Positions 1 to 8,876 of a DNA stretch of 64,000 bases are shown in pieces (the stretch's first letter is position 1; every line of letters begins with the position of its first letter). The stretch is taken from NCBI GenBank assembly GCA_026418015.1, contig JAOACE010000020.1:179144-243143 (forward strand), written 5' to 3'. The notes beneath the pieces are model-generated. The model saw only the letters and a list, made by a program, of their open reading frames with translations, was not told the origin of the DNA and ran no database searches. Source of the stretch: Leptospiraceae bacterium. GTDB taxonomy: Bacteria; Spirochaetota; Leptospiria; Leptospirales; Leptonemataceae. A program made the translations under genes and the position numbers.

Positions 1-595
1 CCTTCATTTTTAATACAGCATTTTCTTTTAATTTATTCGAAAATTCTTCTAAGAATAATCCCGTATAATGATATCCAACTGGCACAGCAGCAATGTGAAT
101 CAACTTTAATTGAGATTCTTTGAATATAGATTGAATATATTTTCCGTACTCTAACGCTTCTCTGGAATAATCAGAAAAATCCGTAGCTACCATAATTTTC
201 TTTATCGTAAATTCTTCGCATTCCCCAGGGATTAATAGAATGTTACTGTTTAATTTTAGGATAAACTTGATTATATATTCATCCAATGCATTATTTTCTC
301 TGTAATTATACATGATGGATAAATCAATATTTTCTGTTAGAATAAACTTAATAATTTCATCTTCGGAATGCTTATCAAGAAATTCGTAAGAAATAGTTAG
401 ATTTTTTTGTAAATAATCTTTAATTTCTTTTTTTATGTTAAAATTGTCGAGATCGAAATAATCATGATTCTCTGTCAATACAGCAATAAATAACTTTTCT
501 GGCTTAATATGGGTTAAAAACTGCTGAATGACTTTTATTTCTTTTTGATAATAATCTTCTGTTAACAACAATAATATTTTTTTAAAAGCTTGCAT
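1..595 (-). CDS. Universal stress protein, tandem UspA type (C-terminus cut by window edge)
   Basis: The reading frame starts at an ATG at 593-595 preceded by AGAGGA and stays open to base 1, giving 198 residues without a stop. The N-terminal half (about 1-130) has the alternating strand/helix look of a UspA domain but no clear ATP-binding glycine motif. A second domain begins near residue 138 with KKIMVATDFSDYSREALEYG, the classic UspA start with the Asp that contacts nucleotide. Two-domain Usp proteins are known stress and energy-status responders in the cytoplasm. The first half looks degenerate, so any nucleotide binding is likelier in the second half, whose end is outside the window. Confident in family, not in role. 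Confidence 0.8.
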   Translation of the reverse strand, partial: MQAFKKILLLLTEDYYQKEIKVIQQFLTHIKPEKLFIAVLTENHDYFDLDNFNIKKEIKDYLQKNLTISYEFLDKHSEDEIIKFILTENIDLSIMYNYRENNALDEYIIKFILKLNSNILLIPGECEEFTIKKIMVATDFSDYSREALEYGKYIQSIFKESQLKLIHIAAVPVGYHYTGLFLEEFSNKLKENAVLKMK

Positions 596-701
596 AAAAT
601 CCTCTTAATGATAACTTTTTTATCATTCTATAAAATTGCAATTAAAAAAGTTAAAGAAAATTTATTGTTATTGGATTTTATTAAAAACTAGATGAATGAT
701 T

Positions 702-740
702 AAAAAAAATATCAGGAAATCGCAAAGGCGAAATCCTGAT
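702..740 (-). terminator. Rho-independent terminator of pckA
   Basis: Just after the pckA stop, reading on the minus strand, ATCAGGA and TCCTGAT (733-740 side and 711-717 side) form the base of a stem, TCGC/GCGA the top around a CTTT loop, and a run of eight T follows (702-709). There is a small internal TT/TT mismatch. It separates pckA from the universal stress gene downstream. Confidence 0.8.
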
Positions 741-753
741 CGATCTTTATGAA

Positions 754-2343
754 TTAAACCTTAGGACCGTATGCACTATAATCGAATTCTGAACCTGGAC
801 CAGTATATTGTTTAAAGTTTTCTACGAACATTTTTGCTAATTTTAACCTTTGCTCTTCGTATGCTTTTTTATCTGACCAAGTTTCCCATGGATGTAGAAC
901 AGATTTATCATAATCATGCAATCTATTGGGAATGTGTAAATTCATTACTGGATCATAAGTGTAATCATCGTGGTCAAGAGAACCATCAAAAATACCATCT
1001 AAGATAGAACGCGTTAGTTTTATTGGCATTCTTTTACCAATTCCATATGGACCACCTGCCCATCCTGTATTTACAAGCCAAGCGCGAACTTTGTGCTTGT
1101 TGATTTTTTCACCGAGTAATTTCGCGTATTTTGTTGGATGTAAAGGTAAGAATGCAGCACCAAAACAAGCAGAGAATGTTGCTACAGGTTCTTTAATACC
1201 TCTTTCTGTTCCAGCTACTTTTGCTGTATATCCTGATAAAAAGTGATACATAGCTTGTTCTGTCGTTAATCTTGCAACGGGAGGTAATACACCGAAAGCA
1301 TCTGCTGTTAAGAAAATAATATTGGTAGGATGAGGACCAATCCCGCTATCTACTCGGTTGTCAATATGAAAAATGGGATAACTTACCCGAGTATTTTCTG
1401 TTTTAGAAGCATCGGAAAAATCTACACTTCCGTCTGGTCTAATAACAACATTTTCGAGTAATGCATTTCTTTTGATAGCAGCATAAATTTGCGGTTCATC
1501 ATCAGGATTTAAATTTATACATTTTGCATAACATCCACCTTCTAAATTCCAAATACCATAATCGTCCCAACCATGCTCGTCGTCCCCAATTAATGGTCTT
1601 TTGGGATCTGTGGATAGCGTAGTCTTACCTGTACCACTTAAACCAAAGAATAATGCTGTATCTCCTTTATTTTTGTCCATATTAGCAGAGCAATGCATGG
1701 TTAAAATACCTTCTAGTGGTTTATAATAATTCATCACAGAAAAGATGCCCTTTTTCATTTCTCCACCATATTGGGTACCTCCAATAATTTGGATCTTTCT
1801 TCCCAAATGAAAGATAACAAAAGCCTCTGAATGTAATCCCAATTCTTTCCAATCAGGTGCAGTATAACCAGATGCATTAATTATGGTGAATTCGGGTTCT
1901 CCAAAATTTTCTAATTCTTCTTTAGTGGGGCGAATAAACATATTTGTAGCAAAATGATGTTGCCATGCTTTCTCGGTAATGACTCTTAATGACATTCTAG
2001 TTTCTTTACGAGCACCAACAAAGCCATCAAAAACGTATAAAGGCTTTCCGCTCAAATATTCCATACAGCGTTCAAGAAGAATGTCGAAGGTTTTTTCGGA
2101 AATAGGTTGGTTGATTTTACCCCACCAAATATTCTTTTCGCTACTGGATTCTTTAACAAAAAATTTATCGTTAGGAGAACGACCTGTATAAATACCTGTA
2201 TCAACGGACATTGCACCTAAATTTGTTAAAACAGTTTCTCCGTTTCTTTTTTCGTGCTCGAAAATCTCATCATAACTAAGATTTCTATATATTACCGGTG
2301 TATTTTTAATATTTAACAGTTTCTGGATAGTGTTTGTACTCAT
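754..2343 (-). CDS. pckA: Phosphoenolpyruvate carboxykinase (ATP)
   Basis: Converts oxaloacetate and ATP to phosphoenolpyruvate, CO2 and ADP, the entry step of gluconeogenesis in the cytosol. At 529 residues it has the normal family length. Visible hallmarks are [11 protein letters not shown] (about 188-198), the P-loop [11 protein letters not shown] (about 234-244) and the metal/phosphate site GDDEHGWDD (about 253-261), which are specific to the ATP-dependent form. The ATG is preceded by AAGGAGT at a good distance, and a promoter candidate lies 50-80 bp upstream. It stands alone between two terminators. With gapA and pgk in the same window, it fits growth on fatty or amino acids, supported by the acyl-CoA dehydrogenase and enoyl-CoA hydratase nearby. 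Confidence 0.97.
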   Translation of the reverse strand: MSTNTIQKLLNIKNTPVIYRNLSYDEIFEHEKRNGETVLTNLGAMSVDTGIYTGRSPNDKFFVKESSSEKNIWWGKINQPISEKTFDILLERCMEYLSGKPLYVFDGFVGARKETRMSLRVITEKAWQHHFATNMFIRPTKEELENFGEPEFTIINASGYTAPDWKELGLHSEAFVIFHLGRKIQIIGGTQYGGEMKKGIFSVMNYYKPLEGILTMHCSANMDKNKGDTALFFGLSGTGKTTLSTDPKRPLIGDDEHGWDDYGIWNLEGGCYAKCINLNPDDEPQIYAAIKRNALLENVVIRPDGSVDFSDASKTENTRVSYPIFHIDNRVDSGIGPHPTNIIFLTADAFGVLPPVARLTTEQAMYHFLSGYTAKVAGTERGIKEPVATFSACFGAAFLPLHPTKYAKLLGEKINKHKVRAWLVNTGWAGGPYGIGKRMPIKLTRSILDGIFDGSLDHDDYTYDPVMNLHIPNRLHDYDKSVLHPWETWSDKKAYEEQRLKLAKMFVENFKQYTGPGSEFDYSAYGPKV

Positions 2344-2393
2344 AATCTACTCCTTGACATTGTGTAAAAAAATTAATTTAAAATAGTTAAAAC

Positions 2394-2422
2394 TAAATAA
2401 TTAAAATTTATTACTAAGTCAA
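2394..2422 (-). promoter_or_regulatory. Probable sigma70-type promoter of pckA
   Basis: On the minus strand TTGACT (2417-2422) and TATTTA (2394-2399) are separated by 17 bp. The predicted start site leaves a leader of roughly 40 nt that carries the AAGGAGT ribosome binding site. The -10 lacks the final T, so this is a reasonable but unproven call in AT-rich DNA. Confidence 0.45.
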
Positions 2423-2462
2423 GAGATTTCTATCAATTCTTAAGTTTTTTTGAGTTTAAAGT

Positions 2463-2499
2463 GAATAAAAACCACAGAGATTTTTAAAAACTCTCTGTG
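2463..2499 (-). terminator. Rho-independent terminator of trpB
   Basis: Arms CACAGAGA (2473-2480) and TCTCTGTG (2492-2499) pair perfectly, and the A/T stretch between them can extend the stem. Reading on the minus strand the stem is followed by GGTTTTTATT. It lies directly after the trpB stop and before the pckA promoter region. Confidence 0.8.
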
Positions 2500-2512
2500 A
2501 TGATAAATTTAT

Positions 2513-3880
2513 TTATACATTGATCTTTTCTAAGTTTTTTTGTATTTCTTCGTCGGTTAGTTCATAATCTTCTAATTGACCATTCAAATAAGCTTCATAA
2601 GCAGATAAATCTAAATGTCCGTGTCCAGAAAGATTAAAGCAGATTACTTTTTCTTGGTTATTTTCTCTACACTGAATTGCTTCTTGAATTGCTGCATGCA
2701 CAGCATGGGTAGATTCTGGTGCAGGGATTATTCCTTGTAATTTTGCAAATTCAACAGCAGATTTAAAACATTCATTTTGATAATATGCTTTCGCTTGTAT
2801 ATAACCATCTAACAGCAATTGACTTACCAAAGGAGCTGCACCATGATATCTTAAACCACCAGCGTGAATTGGACTTGGAACAAAATTATGTCCAAGTGTA
2901 TGCATAGGCATCAATGGTGTCATACCTACGGTATCGCCAAAATCATAAGTGAATTTACCTCTTGTTAGGGTTGGACATGCTGCTGGCTCAACTGCAATCA
3001 CTTTGATTTTTTCATTTTTTGTTAATGCATCTTCTAAGAATGGGAATACAAATCCAGCAAAGTTAGAACCTCCACCAACCGAACCAATCAATACATCTGG
3101 CTTAATCCCTAATTTTTCGAACTGTTTTTTTGCCTCTAACCCAATAATAGTCTGATGCAGTAAAACAAAATTTAAAACAGAACCCAAAGAATACTTTGTT
3201 TTTTCGTCTTTTACTGCAACCTCAATTGCTTCGGAAATAGCAATGCCTAAGGAACCAGGAGAATTGGAATGTTCACTTAAAATCTTTCTACCTGCTTCTG
3301 TTAGGTTCGATGGCGAAGGAATTACCTTTGCACCAAACATTTGCATCATAGTTTTTCTGTAAGGCTTTTGATGGTAAGAAACTTTCACCATATAGATTTC
3401 GCATTCTAAATCAAACAAAGAACATGCATAAGCTAATGAGGATCCCCATTGTCCAGCACCAGTTTCTGTGGTAATTTTTTTTACACCTTCTTTTTTGTTG
3501 TAATAAGCCTGAGCGATGGCTGAATTTGGTTTGTGTGAACCTGTTGGAGAAACCCCTTCGTATTTATAATATATTTTTGCTGGTGTATTTAGATATTTTT
3601 CTAATCGTCTAGCACGGATGAGAGGTGTTGGTCTCCAAATTCTATAAATATCCAATACTTCGCCAGGTATATTGATCCATTTTTCTCTACTCATCTCTTG
3701 CTCGATTAAAGATACTGGGAATAAAGGCATCATATCTTCTAGCGTTATTGGTTGTTTTGTTGCAGGATGAAGTGGTGGTTTTAGGGGATTCTTTATATCC
3801 GCTTGGATATTATACCAACTATCGGGTATTTCTTTTTGATCTAACACATGGATATATTTCTCTTCTTCTAAAAGATTCAT
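2513..3880 (-). CDS. trpB: Tryptophan synthase beta chain, TrpB2-type PLP enzyme
   Basis: PLP enzyme that makes L-tryptophan from indole and serine. At 455 residues, with an N-terminal extension (about 1-80) and the pattern ending GSHKPNSA with the PLP lysine near residue 117, it matches the TrpB2 (TrpB-like) branch rather than the roughly 400-residue classical TrpB. The phosphate-binding loop GSVGGGSN is at about 267-273 and the TETGAGQWG loop at about 138-146. An AAGGAG site precedes the ATG. It is alone in its transcription unit, while trpA lies 33 kb away behind secA. TrpB2 enzymes in other organisms may act without TrpA, as indole salvage enzymes; which holds here depends on whether a classical trpB exists elsewhere in the genome. 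Confidence 0.92.
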   Translation of the reverse strand: MNLLEEEKYIHVLDQKEIPDSWYNIQADIKNPLKPPLHPATKQPITLEDMMPLFPVSLIEQEMSREKWINIPGEVLDIYRIWRPTPLIRARRLEKYLNTPAKIYYKYEGVSPTGSHKPNSAIAQAYYNKKEGVKKITTETGAGQWGSSLAYACSLFDLECEIYMVKVSYHQKPYRKTMMQMFGAKVIPSPSNLTEAGRKILSEHSNSPGSLGIAISEAIEVAVKDEKTKYSLGSVLNFVLLHQTIIGLEAKKQFEKLGIKPDVLIGSVGGGSNFAGFVFPFLEDALTKNEKIKVIAVEPAACPTLTRGKFTYDFGDTVGMTPLMPMHTLGHNFVPSPIHAGGLRYHGAAPLVSQLLLDGYIQAKAYYQNECFKSAVEFAKLQGIIPAPESTHAVHAAIQEAIQCRENNQEKVICFNLSGHGHLDLSAYEAYLNGQLEDYELTDEEIQKNLEKINV

Positions 3881-3953
3881 AATATTCTCCTTTTAAGATT
3901 TAATTTTTTTAAAGATAAAACTATATTAAAATTACAATTTTATTTGTAAATCA

Positions 3954-4490
3954 TTAATCGACTGATTCAAGTAATCTTTGTATCTTCTCGTGCTGATTTG
4001 TTTCTTCGTAAAATTTAATTAATTCGCGAATATATTGGATTTTTTTATCGGGATCCTCTTCTTGTTGTATTTTTTTTAGTAGTTCCTTTTCCAATGGATG
4101 GTTGATTTCTTTATCCTCGAAATTCTCAGTATCGGGTTTAAACGAACCACCAAAACGTTCTACGGCAGGCGAATTGAATTCATCATGGCTAGTTTTTTTT
4201 ATGTTGAAAAATAAACCTATTCCTAACAATATAAAAATACTTGCAGCAATGGGAACATACCAGAAGGTTTTATGTTTTCCGTAAAGAAGTTGTTCCGAAA
4301 ACGTGGATAAAGGTTTTGATAGTTTTGTTGAAGAATTGTTTTTTTCTATTAAGTTTTGCTCTAAATCCTTTAAACGTTCTTCTAACTGCAAAAAAAACAT
4401 TTCTTTTTCTGGTATAATATCTTGATTTTTTGTTTGTATATATTGTTTTAACTCTTCTAAGTAATTTTCTAAATCTTTTTTTTCATTCAT
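3954..4490 (-). CDS. Single-pass membrane protein, probable anti-sigma factor
   Basis: Not a recognised family. The 178 residues consist of a charged, helix-rich cytoplasmic N-terminus (1-70), one transmembrane segment (about 77-97) and a charged C-terminal part (about 130-178) with TPR-like helices. Its ATG overlaps the stop of the upstream ECF sigma factor by four bases (ATGA), so the two are translationally coupled. That arrangement, sigma followed by a one-helix membrane protein with a cytoplasmic N-terminus, is typical of sigma/anti-sigma pairs. No zinc-binding anti-sigma signature (HxxxCxxC) is present, so the role is inferred from position and topology only. Confidence 0.6.
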   Translation of the reverse strand: MNEKKDLENYLEELKQYIQTKNQDIIPEKEMFFLQLEERLKDLEQNLIEKNNSSTKLSKPLSTFSEQLLYGKHKTFWYVPIAASIFILLGIGLFFNIKKTSHDEFNSPAVERFGGSFKPDTENFEDKEINHPLEKELLKKIQQEEDPDKKIQYIRELIKFYEETNQHEKIQRLLESVD

Positions 4491-5086
4491 AAATCAAAAA
4501 AATCCATTACATTAAATTTTCCTTCTTTAAGGAGTTCTTTTTTTAACAATTCCTTTGCTTTGTGTAATCTACTTTTTACTGTGCCTAATCTTATCGCTTT
4601 TACTTCTGCAATTTCTTCGTAAGTTAATCCATCAAAATATCTCATGATAATCATTTCTTTATATTTATATTCTAATTTATTGATTATATAAATTAGATAT
4701 TCGTAAAGCTCGCTTTGTTCTTGCTGTTGTTGAATTTTTTCTGCCGAAAAAATAGATATTTCTTTCTCCGCATAAGGATTAACTTCTGGATTAATATAAT
4801 TCGCTTCTCTTTTTTTTGATTTAAGATGATCCAATGCTTTATTTACAACAATTCTATAAAGCCATGTATAAATATTTGATTCTTTTTTAAATTTTGGTAA
4901 TGCCAAATAAGCAGAAATAAAAGCATCTTGCAAAACATCCTTAGCCTCGTTTTTATCTTTTATTATGCTATATGCTTTAAAATATAAACGTTCATAATAT
5001 GGCTTAATCAATTCGATAAAATCTGATTGACTTCCTTTTAGAACATTATCGATTAGCTGATCTTGATTTTGATTAATATTGGTCAT
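4487..5086 (-). CDS. ECF-type RNA polymerase sigma factor
   Basis: A 199-residue sigma70-family protein with only regions 2 and 4. Region 2 includes DVLQDAFISAYLALPKF (about 50-66) and TWLYRIVVNKALDHLKSK (about 74-91), which contact the -10 element and core polymerase. Region 4 near 135-190 carries the helix-turn-helix TYEEIAEVKAIRLGTVKSRL. It is the first gene of a two-gene unit with the membrane protein at 3954-4490, its likely regulator. No autoregulated promoter could be recognised upstream. The inducing signal is unknown; the location beside lspA hints at an envelope signal, but this is only proximity. Confidence 0.9.
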   Translation of the reverse strand: MTNINQNQDQLIDNVLKGSQSDFIELIKPYYERLYFKAYSIIKDKNEAKDVLQDAFISAYLALPKFKKESNIYTWLYRIVVNKALDHLKSKKREANYINPEVNPYAEKEISIFSAEKIQQQQEQSELYEYLIYIINKLEYKYKEMIIMRYFDGLTYEEIAEVKAIRLGTVKSRLHKAKELLKKELLKEGKFNVMDFFDL

Positions 5087-5131
5087 ATTTTTTTTAAATT
5101 TTTTTTATAATTCTATGAATGTCAATAATTA

Positions 5132-5842
5132 TTATTCTTTTTTTTGTTTTATCCATTCCTCTTGGATCATTTGGAAAAACAATAACGTAATACCTATGAC
5201 AATTAAACTATCAGCTAAGTTGAAAGTTGGCCATGTTTGCCACGATAAAAAAGAAAGGATTGGTATATTTTCGAATTGTTCCCAACCAAACCAAATGCAC
5301 TCTACAAAATCTACAACACCGCTTATATAACCCGGTTTTGGCCCCAAAGAAAAAATCCATTCTCGTGTTTCTACGGATTTAATAAATAATTTATCGATAA
5401 AATTGCCTATTGCACCAGAAAATATTAATAGCCAAATAAGCGAATTTCCAAATTGGTCGTTTTTCCAGCGGTAGAAAAATAAAAAAATAATTGCAAAAAA
5501 CGTTAGATATATACCAATTACAGGTGCGGAAGGACCAGCTCCAAAAATAAAGCGATCGTTAAAAACAAGCCTTAACTTTATGTATTTACCATCCTCTCCT
5601 AAAATTGGAATATAAGGAATTCCATCAATTAATGCATTCAAACGATAATTTCTTACATTTTCTAATTGGTGATAAGATAAATAAAAATTTAAGTGATCTG
5701 TCATCCACTTCTTCGAAATCAAATCCAAAGAAACTAAAAAGATCAAACTAATCAACCACCAAATGGGATAAACCTTCCCAAAAGGTTGATCAAAACGAAA
5801 CCAAGAAGAATTTCCACTTTTATTTTGATTGTTCATATCCAT
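5132..5842 (-). CDS. lspA: Lipoprotein signal peptidase (signal peptidase II)
   Basis: Inner-membrane aspartic protease that removes the signal peptide from diacylated prolipoproteins. The conserved family boxes are visible: GNFIDK (146-151), VVDF (176-179) and FNLAD (207-211), which together hold the catalytic Asp pair. At 236 residues it is clearly longer than the usual 150-170, because of an N-terminal tail, an extracytoplasmic insert at about 62-90 and extra residues before VVDF. Start chosen at the first of two close ATGs (MDMNN). Several lipoprotein substrates are in the window (6723, 19633, 60014). Confidence in function is high. Confidence 0.93.
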   Translation of the reverse strand: MDMNNQNKSGNSSWFRFDQPFGKVYPIWWLISLIFLVSLDLISKKWMTDHLNFYLSYHQLENVRNYRLNALIDGIPYIPILGEDGKYIKLRLVFNDRFIFGAGPSAPVIGIYLTFFAIIFLFFYRWKNDQFGNSLIWLLIFSGAIGNFIDKLFIKSVETREWIFSLGPKPGYISGVVDFVECIWFGWEQFENIPILSFLSWQTWPTFNLADSLIVIGITLLFFQMIQEEWIKQKKE

Positions 5843-5971
5843 AAACGAAAATTAAAAATGGATTTTTAAGTCAATCTTTATAATCTATCATCATACAAAC
5901 GTTAAAAACAAAAAAATCGAACATTTTAAAACTTTGACCGTAAAAAGACCTAAAAAAAAATGACCAAAATT

Positions 5972-5986
5972 TTGTGCACTGCACAA
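5972..5986. promoter_or_regulatory. Perfect 15-bp palindrome upstream of transglycosylase gene
   Basis: TTGTGCA-C-TGCACAA is a perfect 7-1-7 inverted repeat ending 5 bp before the ribosome binding site of the gene at 6002. It is GC-richer than its surroundings, and two TGACC words sit 7-35 bp upstream. It could be an operator or a small hairpin in the mRNA leader. No regulator is identified. Confidence 0.4.
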
Positions 5987-6001
5987 TAAAAAGGAAATGA
6001 T

Positions 6002-6688
6002 ATGATCAATAACCAAAGAAAAACTAAAATCAAAAAACGATATATAACGTTGACTGGTTTAGCCACAATCTCGGGATTTTTTAATTATACCCAAAACATA
6101 AAAACGAGTACAGACATCAATCACCAAGCTTATTATGCTTCCGAAGAAAACCAATATCAAATTCAATTGAAGGCTTTGAAAGAATATATTCTTCAAAAAA
6201 ATCCACAAATCCAAGTTGGCGAAATGGATCGTTTGGTAAATACAATCTATCGAGAATCAAAAAATCTTAAGCTTCCAGAAAACGCGACGATATTAGGAAA
6301 AAAAGTAAATCCCTTTATTTTTCTTGTTGCCCTGATAGAAACAGAATCTACTTTTAATAAATATGCTATCTCTTATGCAAATGCAAGAGGTTATGTTCAA
6401 ATTTTGCCACAGACTGCTATGTGGTTAAAAGAAAAAGAAAATCTTCCTATTTCTTTATCGGAATTACACTCTACCGAAATTAATGTTATGCTAGGTGTAA
6501 AGTATTTAAACATTCTCTCTACACAATTCAATGATTTAAAACTCATTACATTATCTTATAATGCTGGTGATGGAAATGTAAAAAAAGGTATTTACGATAT
6601 ACGATACTGGATAAAAGTTCAAAAAAATTATGAAGATTTTAAAAAATTCTCAGAGGCTTACCAAAAAAATATTGCGAAAGAGGAATAA
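6002..6688 (+). CDS. SLT-type lytic transglycosylase
   Basis: Cleaves the glycan strand of peptidoglycan to leave 1,6-anhydromuramic ends. The 228-residue protein has a basic, hydrophobic N-terminus (about 10-30) that should direct export, and an SLT domain at about 95-205. The catalytic glutamate is in the motif ETESTF (E115), followed by the family pattern ARGYVQILPQTA (about 128-139) and LSYNAGDGNV. The ATG is preceded by AAGGAAATG. A perfect palindrome lies directly upstream. The following M14 peptidase gene starts 34 bp later, and the two may form a wall-processing unit. Confidence 0.88.
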   Translation: MINNQRKTKIKKRYITLTGLATISGFFNYTQNIKTSTDINHQAYYASEENQYQIQLKALKEYILQKNPQIQVGEMDRLVNTIYRESKNLKLPENATILGKKVNPFIFLVALIETESTFNKYAISYANARGYVQILPQTAMWLKEKENLPISLSELHSTEINVMLGVKYLNILSTQFNDLKLITLSYNAGDGNVKKGIYDIRYWIKVQKNYEDFKKFSEAYQKNIAKEE

Positions 6689-6722
6689 ATTTAAATTTTA
6701 TTGATTAAAATCTTTATGATTT

Positions 6723-8228
6723 ATGAGGTTTATTTTAATCTTAATCCTAATTCTTAGTAGTTGTACATTGACAACAAAAAAAAGGACCACTCAAGAAGTT
6801 TTCTCAACAGAAAAGATACATTGGTATCAATACTATCAAATCATAAAAATATCAAAAAATAATTATAATAATTTTATAAATTTAATTGAACAAAAATCCA
6901 TAGAAATAAAAAAAGTTCACGTAGATTCTAGTTATGTTTATTTTAAAATTTCTCATTATGATTATCACAACCTTAAACAAGAAAATTTATCCATAGAAAC
7001 TGTACAAGATTTCCCTTTTATTTGGTGGGATAACGATCTAACCTTGCGAAAAAATTCCTTAAAAACAATGATAGAAGGATATAAAGATTACGAATCGATA
7101 ACGAAAATTATCTTTTTCTTAAAAGAAAAATATCCCCAATGGATTCGTATAAAAGAATTAGGTAAAAGTTATAATAACAAAAGCATCTATTTAGTTCATC
7201 TTACGAACCACCAGAATAACAATCCCTATAAAATACCTGTATATTTTAATGCATTACATCATGGTAATGAACTCTTAACCATTGAATACATTCTAGATAT
7301 GATATTTTTACTTTTAGGAGAAAGCAATATCGATATCAACCAACTAAATTCTTTACAACAAAATTCTTTAAAAGCAATTCCCTTGCAAGAACGAGAAGTG
7401 ATTCTAAACAATTTGGATATTTTTATTATTCCAGTTGTTAACCCTGATGGATTGGATAACTTTTGGTATAAATCCATCCACAAAGGAAGAAAGAACTATC
7501 GCAATGTTGATCTAAACCGAAACTATCCTATTTATTGGAATTCTTCTTCCTTAGAAGCATCTAGTTCCCTCGTAGAATCTTACAAGTTTCGAGGATTTTC
7601 TCCTGGTTCCGAAAAAGAAGTCCAATATATAATAAATTTTCTTAAAAATGATTCGTGTAATTTTGCAATTAGTTATCATACTTATGCAAATAAAATTTTA
7701 ATTCCTTATACCATAGAACATCTTTGGAATCCTATTCCAGACAGAGCATTGTATTTTGCTAAAAAAATCTTACAAAATAGTTTTTCTTACAGAGCTAAAA
7801 ACTACGAATTAGCGAGAAAACTTTACGCTGTTGATGGCACAGATCAAGATTGGATTTATAATCGTACTGGCTGTATTGCTTATATCGTAGAAGGTTCCAT
7901 GAATCTTCCAGAATATTCTGTTGCAAAATATAGTATAATTGGACTAAGACCCATTTGGTACAACTTACTTAAAATTGCCCTTGAAGAACCACGGATAGAA
8001 TTGGAATTCTTCGATAACAAAAATCAGCCAATAAAACCAGATATAACGATAAACAATTATTACATTTTCGAAAAAGAATCATTTTCTTTCTATAAGAATC
8101 GTTGGATCTTTTATTTAGGTCCCAACAAAAAACTTGATATTACCATTAAGTATAAAAACATAGAAAAAAACTTACAGTGGGAATGTTTGGATATTTGTAG
8201 AGAAAAAATTTATTTGACAAATATTTGA
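6723..8228 (+). CDS. M14-family zinc carboxypeptidase, lipoprotein
   Basis: Predicted envelope lipoprotein: short hydrophobic signal ending LSSC with Cys14 as lipid site. The M14 domain spans about 115-430. Zinc ligands are visible as HGNE (H180, E183) and the His of SYHTY (H319); substrate residues include NPDG (240-243) and DLNRNY (263-268), and the catalytic Glu is in IVEGS (E390). All key residues are present, so it should be active on C-terminal residues of peptides or of wall peptides. About 90 residues before and after the domain are unassigned. Placement after a lytic transglycosylase supports a wall or peptide-scavenging role, which is inference. Confidence 0.87.
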   Translation: MRFILILILILSSCTLTTKKRTTQEVFSTEKIHWYQYYQIIKISKNNYNNFINLIEQKSIEIKKVHVDSSYVYFKISHYDYHNLKQENLSIETVQDFPFIWWDNDLTLRKNSLKTMIEGYKDYESITKIIFFLKEKYPQWIRIKELGKSYNNKSIYLVHLTNHQNNNPYKIPVYFNALHHGNELLTIEYILDMIFLLLGESNIDINQLNSLQQNSLKAIPLQEREVILNNLDIFIIPVVNPDGLDNFWYKSIHKGRKNYRNVDLNRNYPIYWNSSSLEASSSLVESYKFRGFSPGSEKEVQYIINFLKNDSCNFAISYHTYANKILIPYTIEHLWNPIPDRALYFAKKILQNSFSYRAKNYELARKLYAVDGTDQDWIYNRTGCIAYIVEGSMNLPEYSVAKYSIIGLRPIWYNLLKIALEEPRIELEFFDNKNQPIKPDITINNYYIFEKESFSFYKNRWIFYLGPNKKLDITIKYKNIEKNLQWECLDICREKIYLTNI

Positions 8229-8255
8229 TTGTAGAAAAATAATTATTTGTTATTT

Positions 8256-8876
8256 ATGAATCGAGCAATTTTATTAAAACAAGACATCACAGATGATATT
8301 CGTGATGAATTCAAAAACTGTAAAGAACTTGCTGTGGATTGCGAAATGATGGGTCTAAATCCATTTCGTGATAGACTATGTCTCGTTCAGATTGCAAACG
8401 AAAATGGATCTTGTGCTATTGTGCAAATTGACGAAAAAAATCCACCCAAAAATTTAAAAGAAGTTTTAGAAAGCCCACAAATCGAAAAAATCTTTCACTA
8501 TGCTCGTTCGGATATGCTATTTCTCAAGTTGCGATTAAACATAGAAGTAAGAAATATTTATTGTACAAAAATCGCCTCTAAGATTGCAAGAACCTATACA
8601 GATAAACATGGTTTAAAAGAAATTGTCAAAGAATTTTTTGGAGACAACTTAGATAAAACTGTCACATCTACGGATTGGGGAAATCCCAACCTTACCGATG
8701 ATCAGCTTATTTATGCTCAAAACGATGTAATCTATCTTTTTCAGATCAAGCGTATTTTGAACGAAATGCTTAAAAGAGAAAATCGATATGAATTATACCA
8801 AAAAACTTTGAATTTTTTACCTACAAGAGTAGAGTTAGATATTCAGGGTTATACAGAAGATATTTTTGCTCATTAA
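8256..8876 (+). CDS. rnd: Ribonuclease D-like 3'-5' exonuclease
   Basis: DEDDy-type exonuclease. Exo I is VDCEMMG with the metal ligands D28 and E30, Exo II contains YARSDMLFL and Exo III YAQNDVIYL. At 206 residues it holds only the exonuclease domain and lacks the HRDC domains of E. coli RNase D (about 375 residues), as in many bacteria outside proteobacteria. I use the ATG at 8256; an in-frame TTG nine bases upstream is also possible but has no better ribosome binding site. The stop overlaps the convergent gene at 8873 by four bases. Likely role is 3' trimming of tRNA or other stable RNA. Confidence 0.85.
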   Translation: MNRAILLKQDITDDIRDEFKNCKELAVDCEMMGLNPFRDRLCLVQIANENGSCAIVQIDEKNPPKNLKEVLESPQIEKIFHYARSDMLFLKLRLNIEVRNIYCTKIASKIARTYTDKHGLKEIVKEFFGDNLDKTVTSTDWGNPNLTDDQLIYAQNDVIYLFQIKRILNEMLKRENRYELYQKTLNFLPTRVELDIQGYTEDIFAH

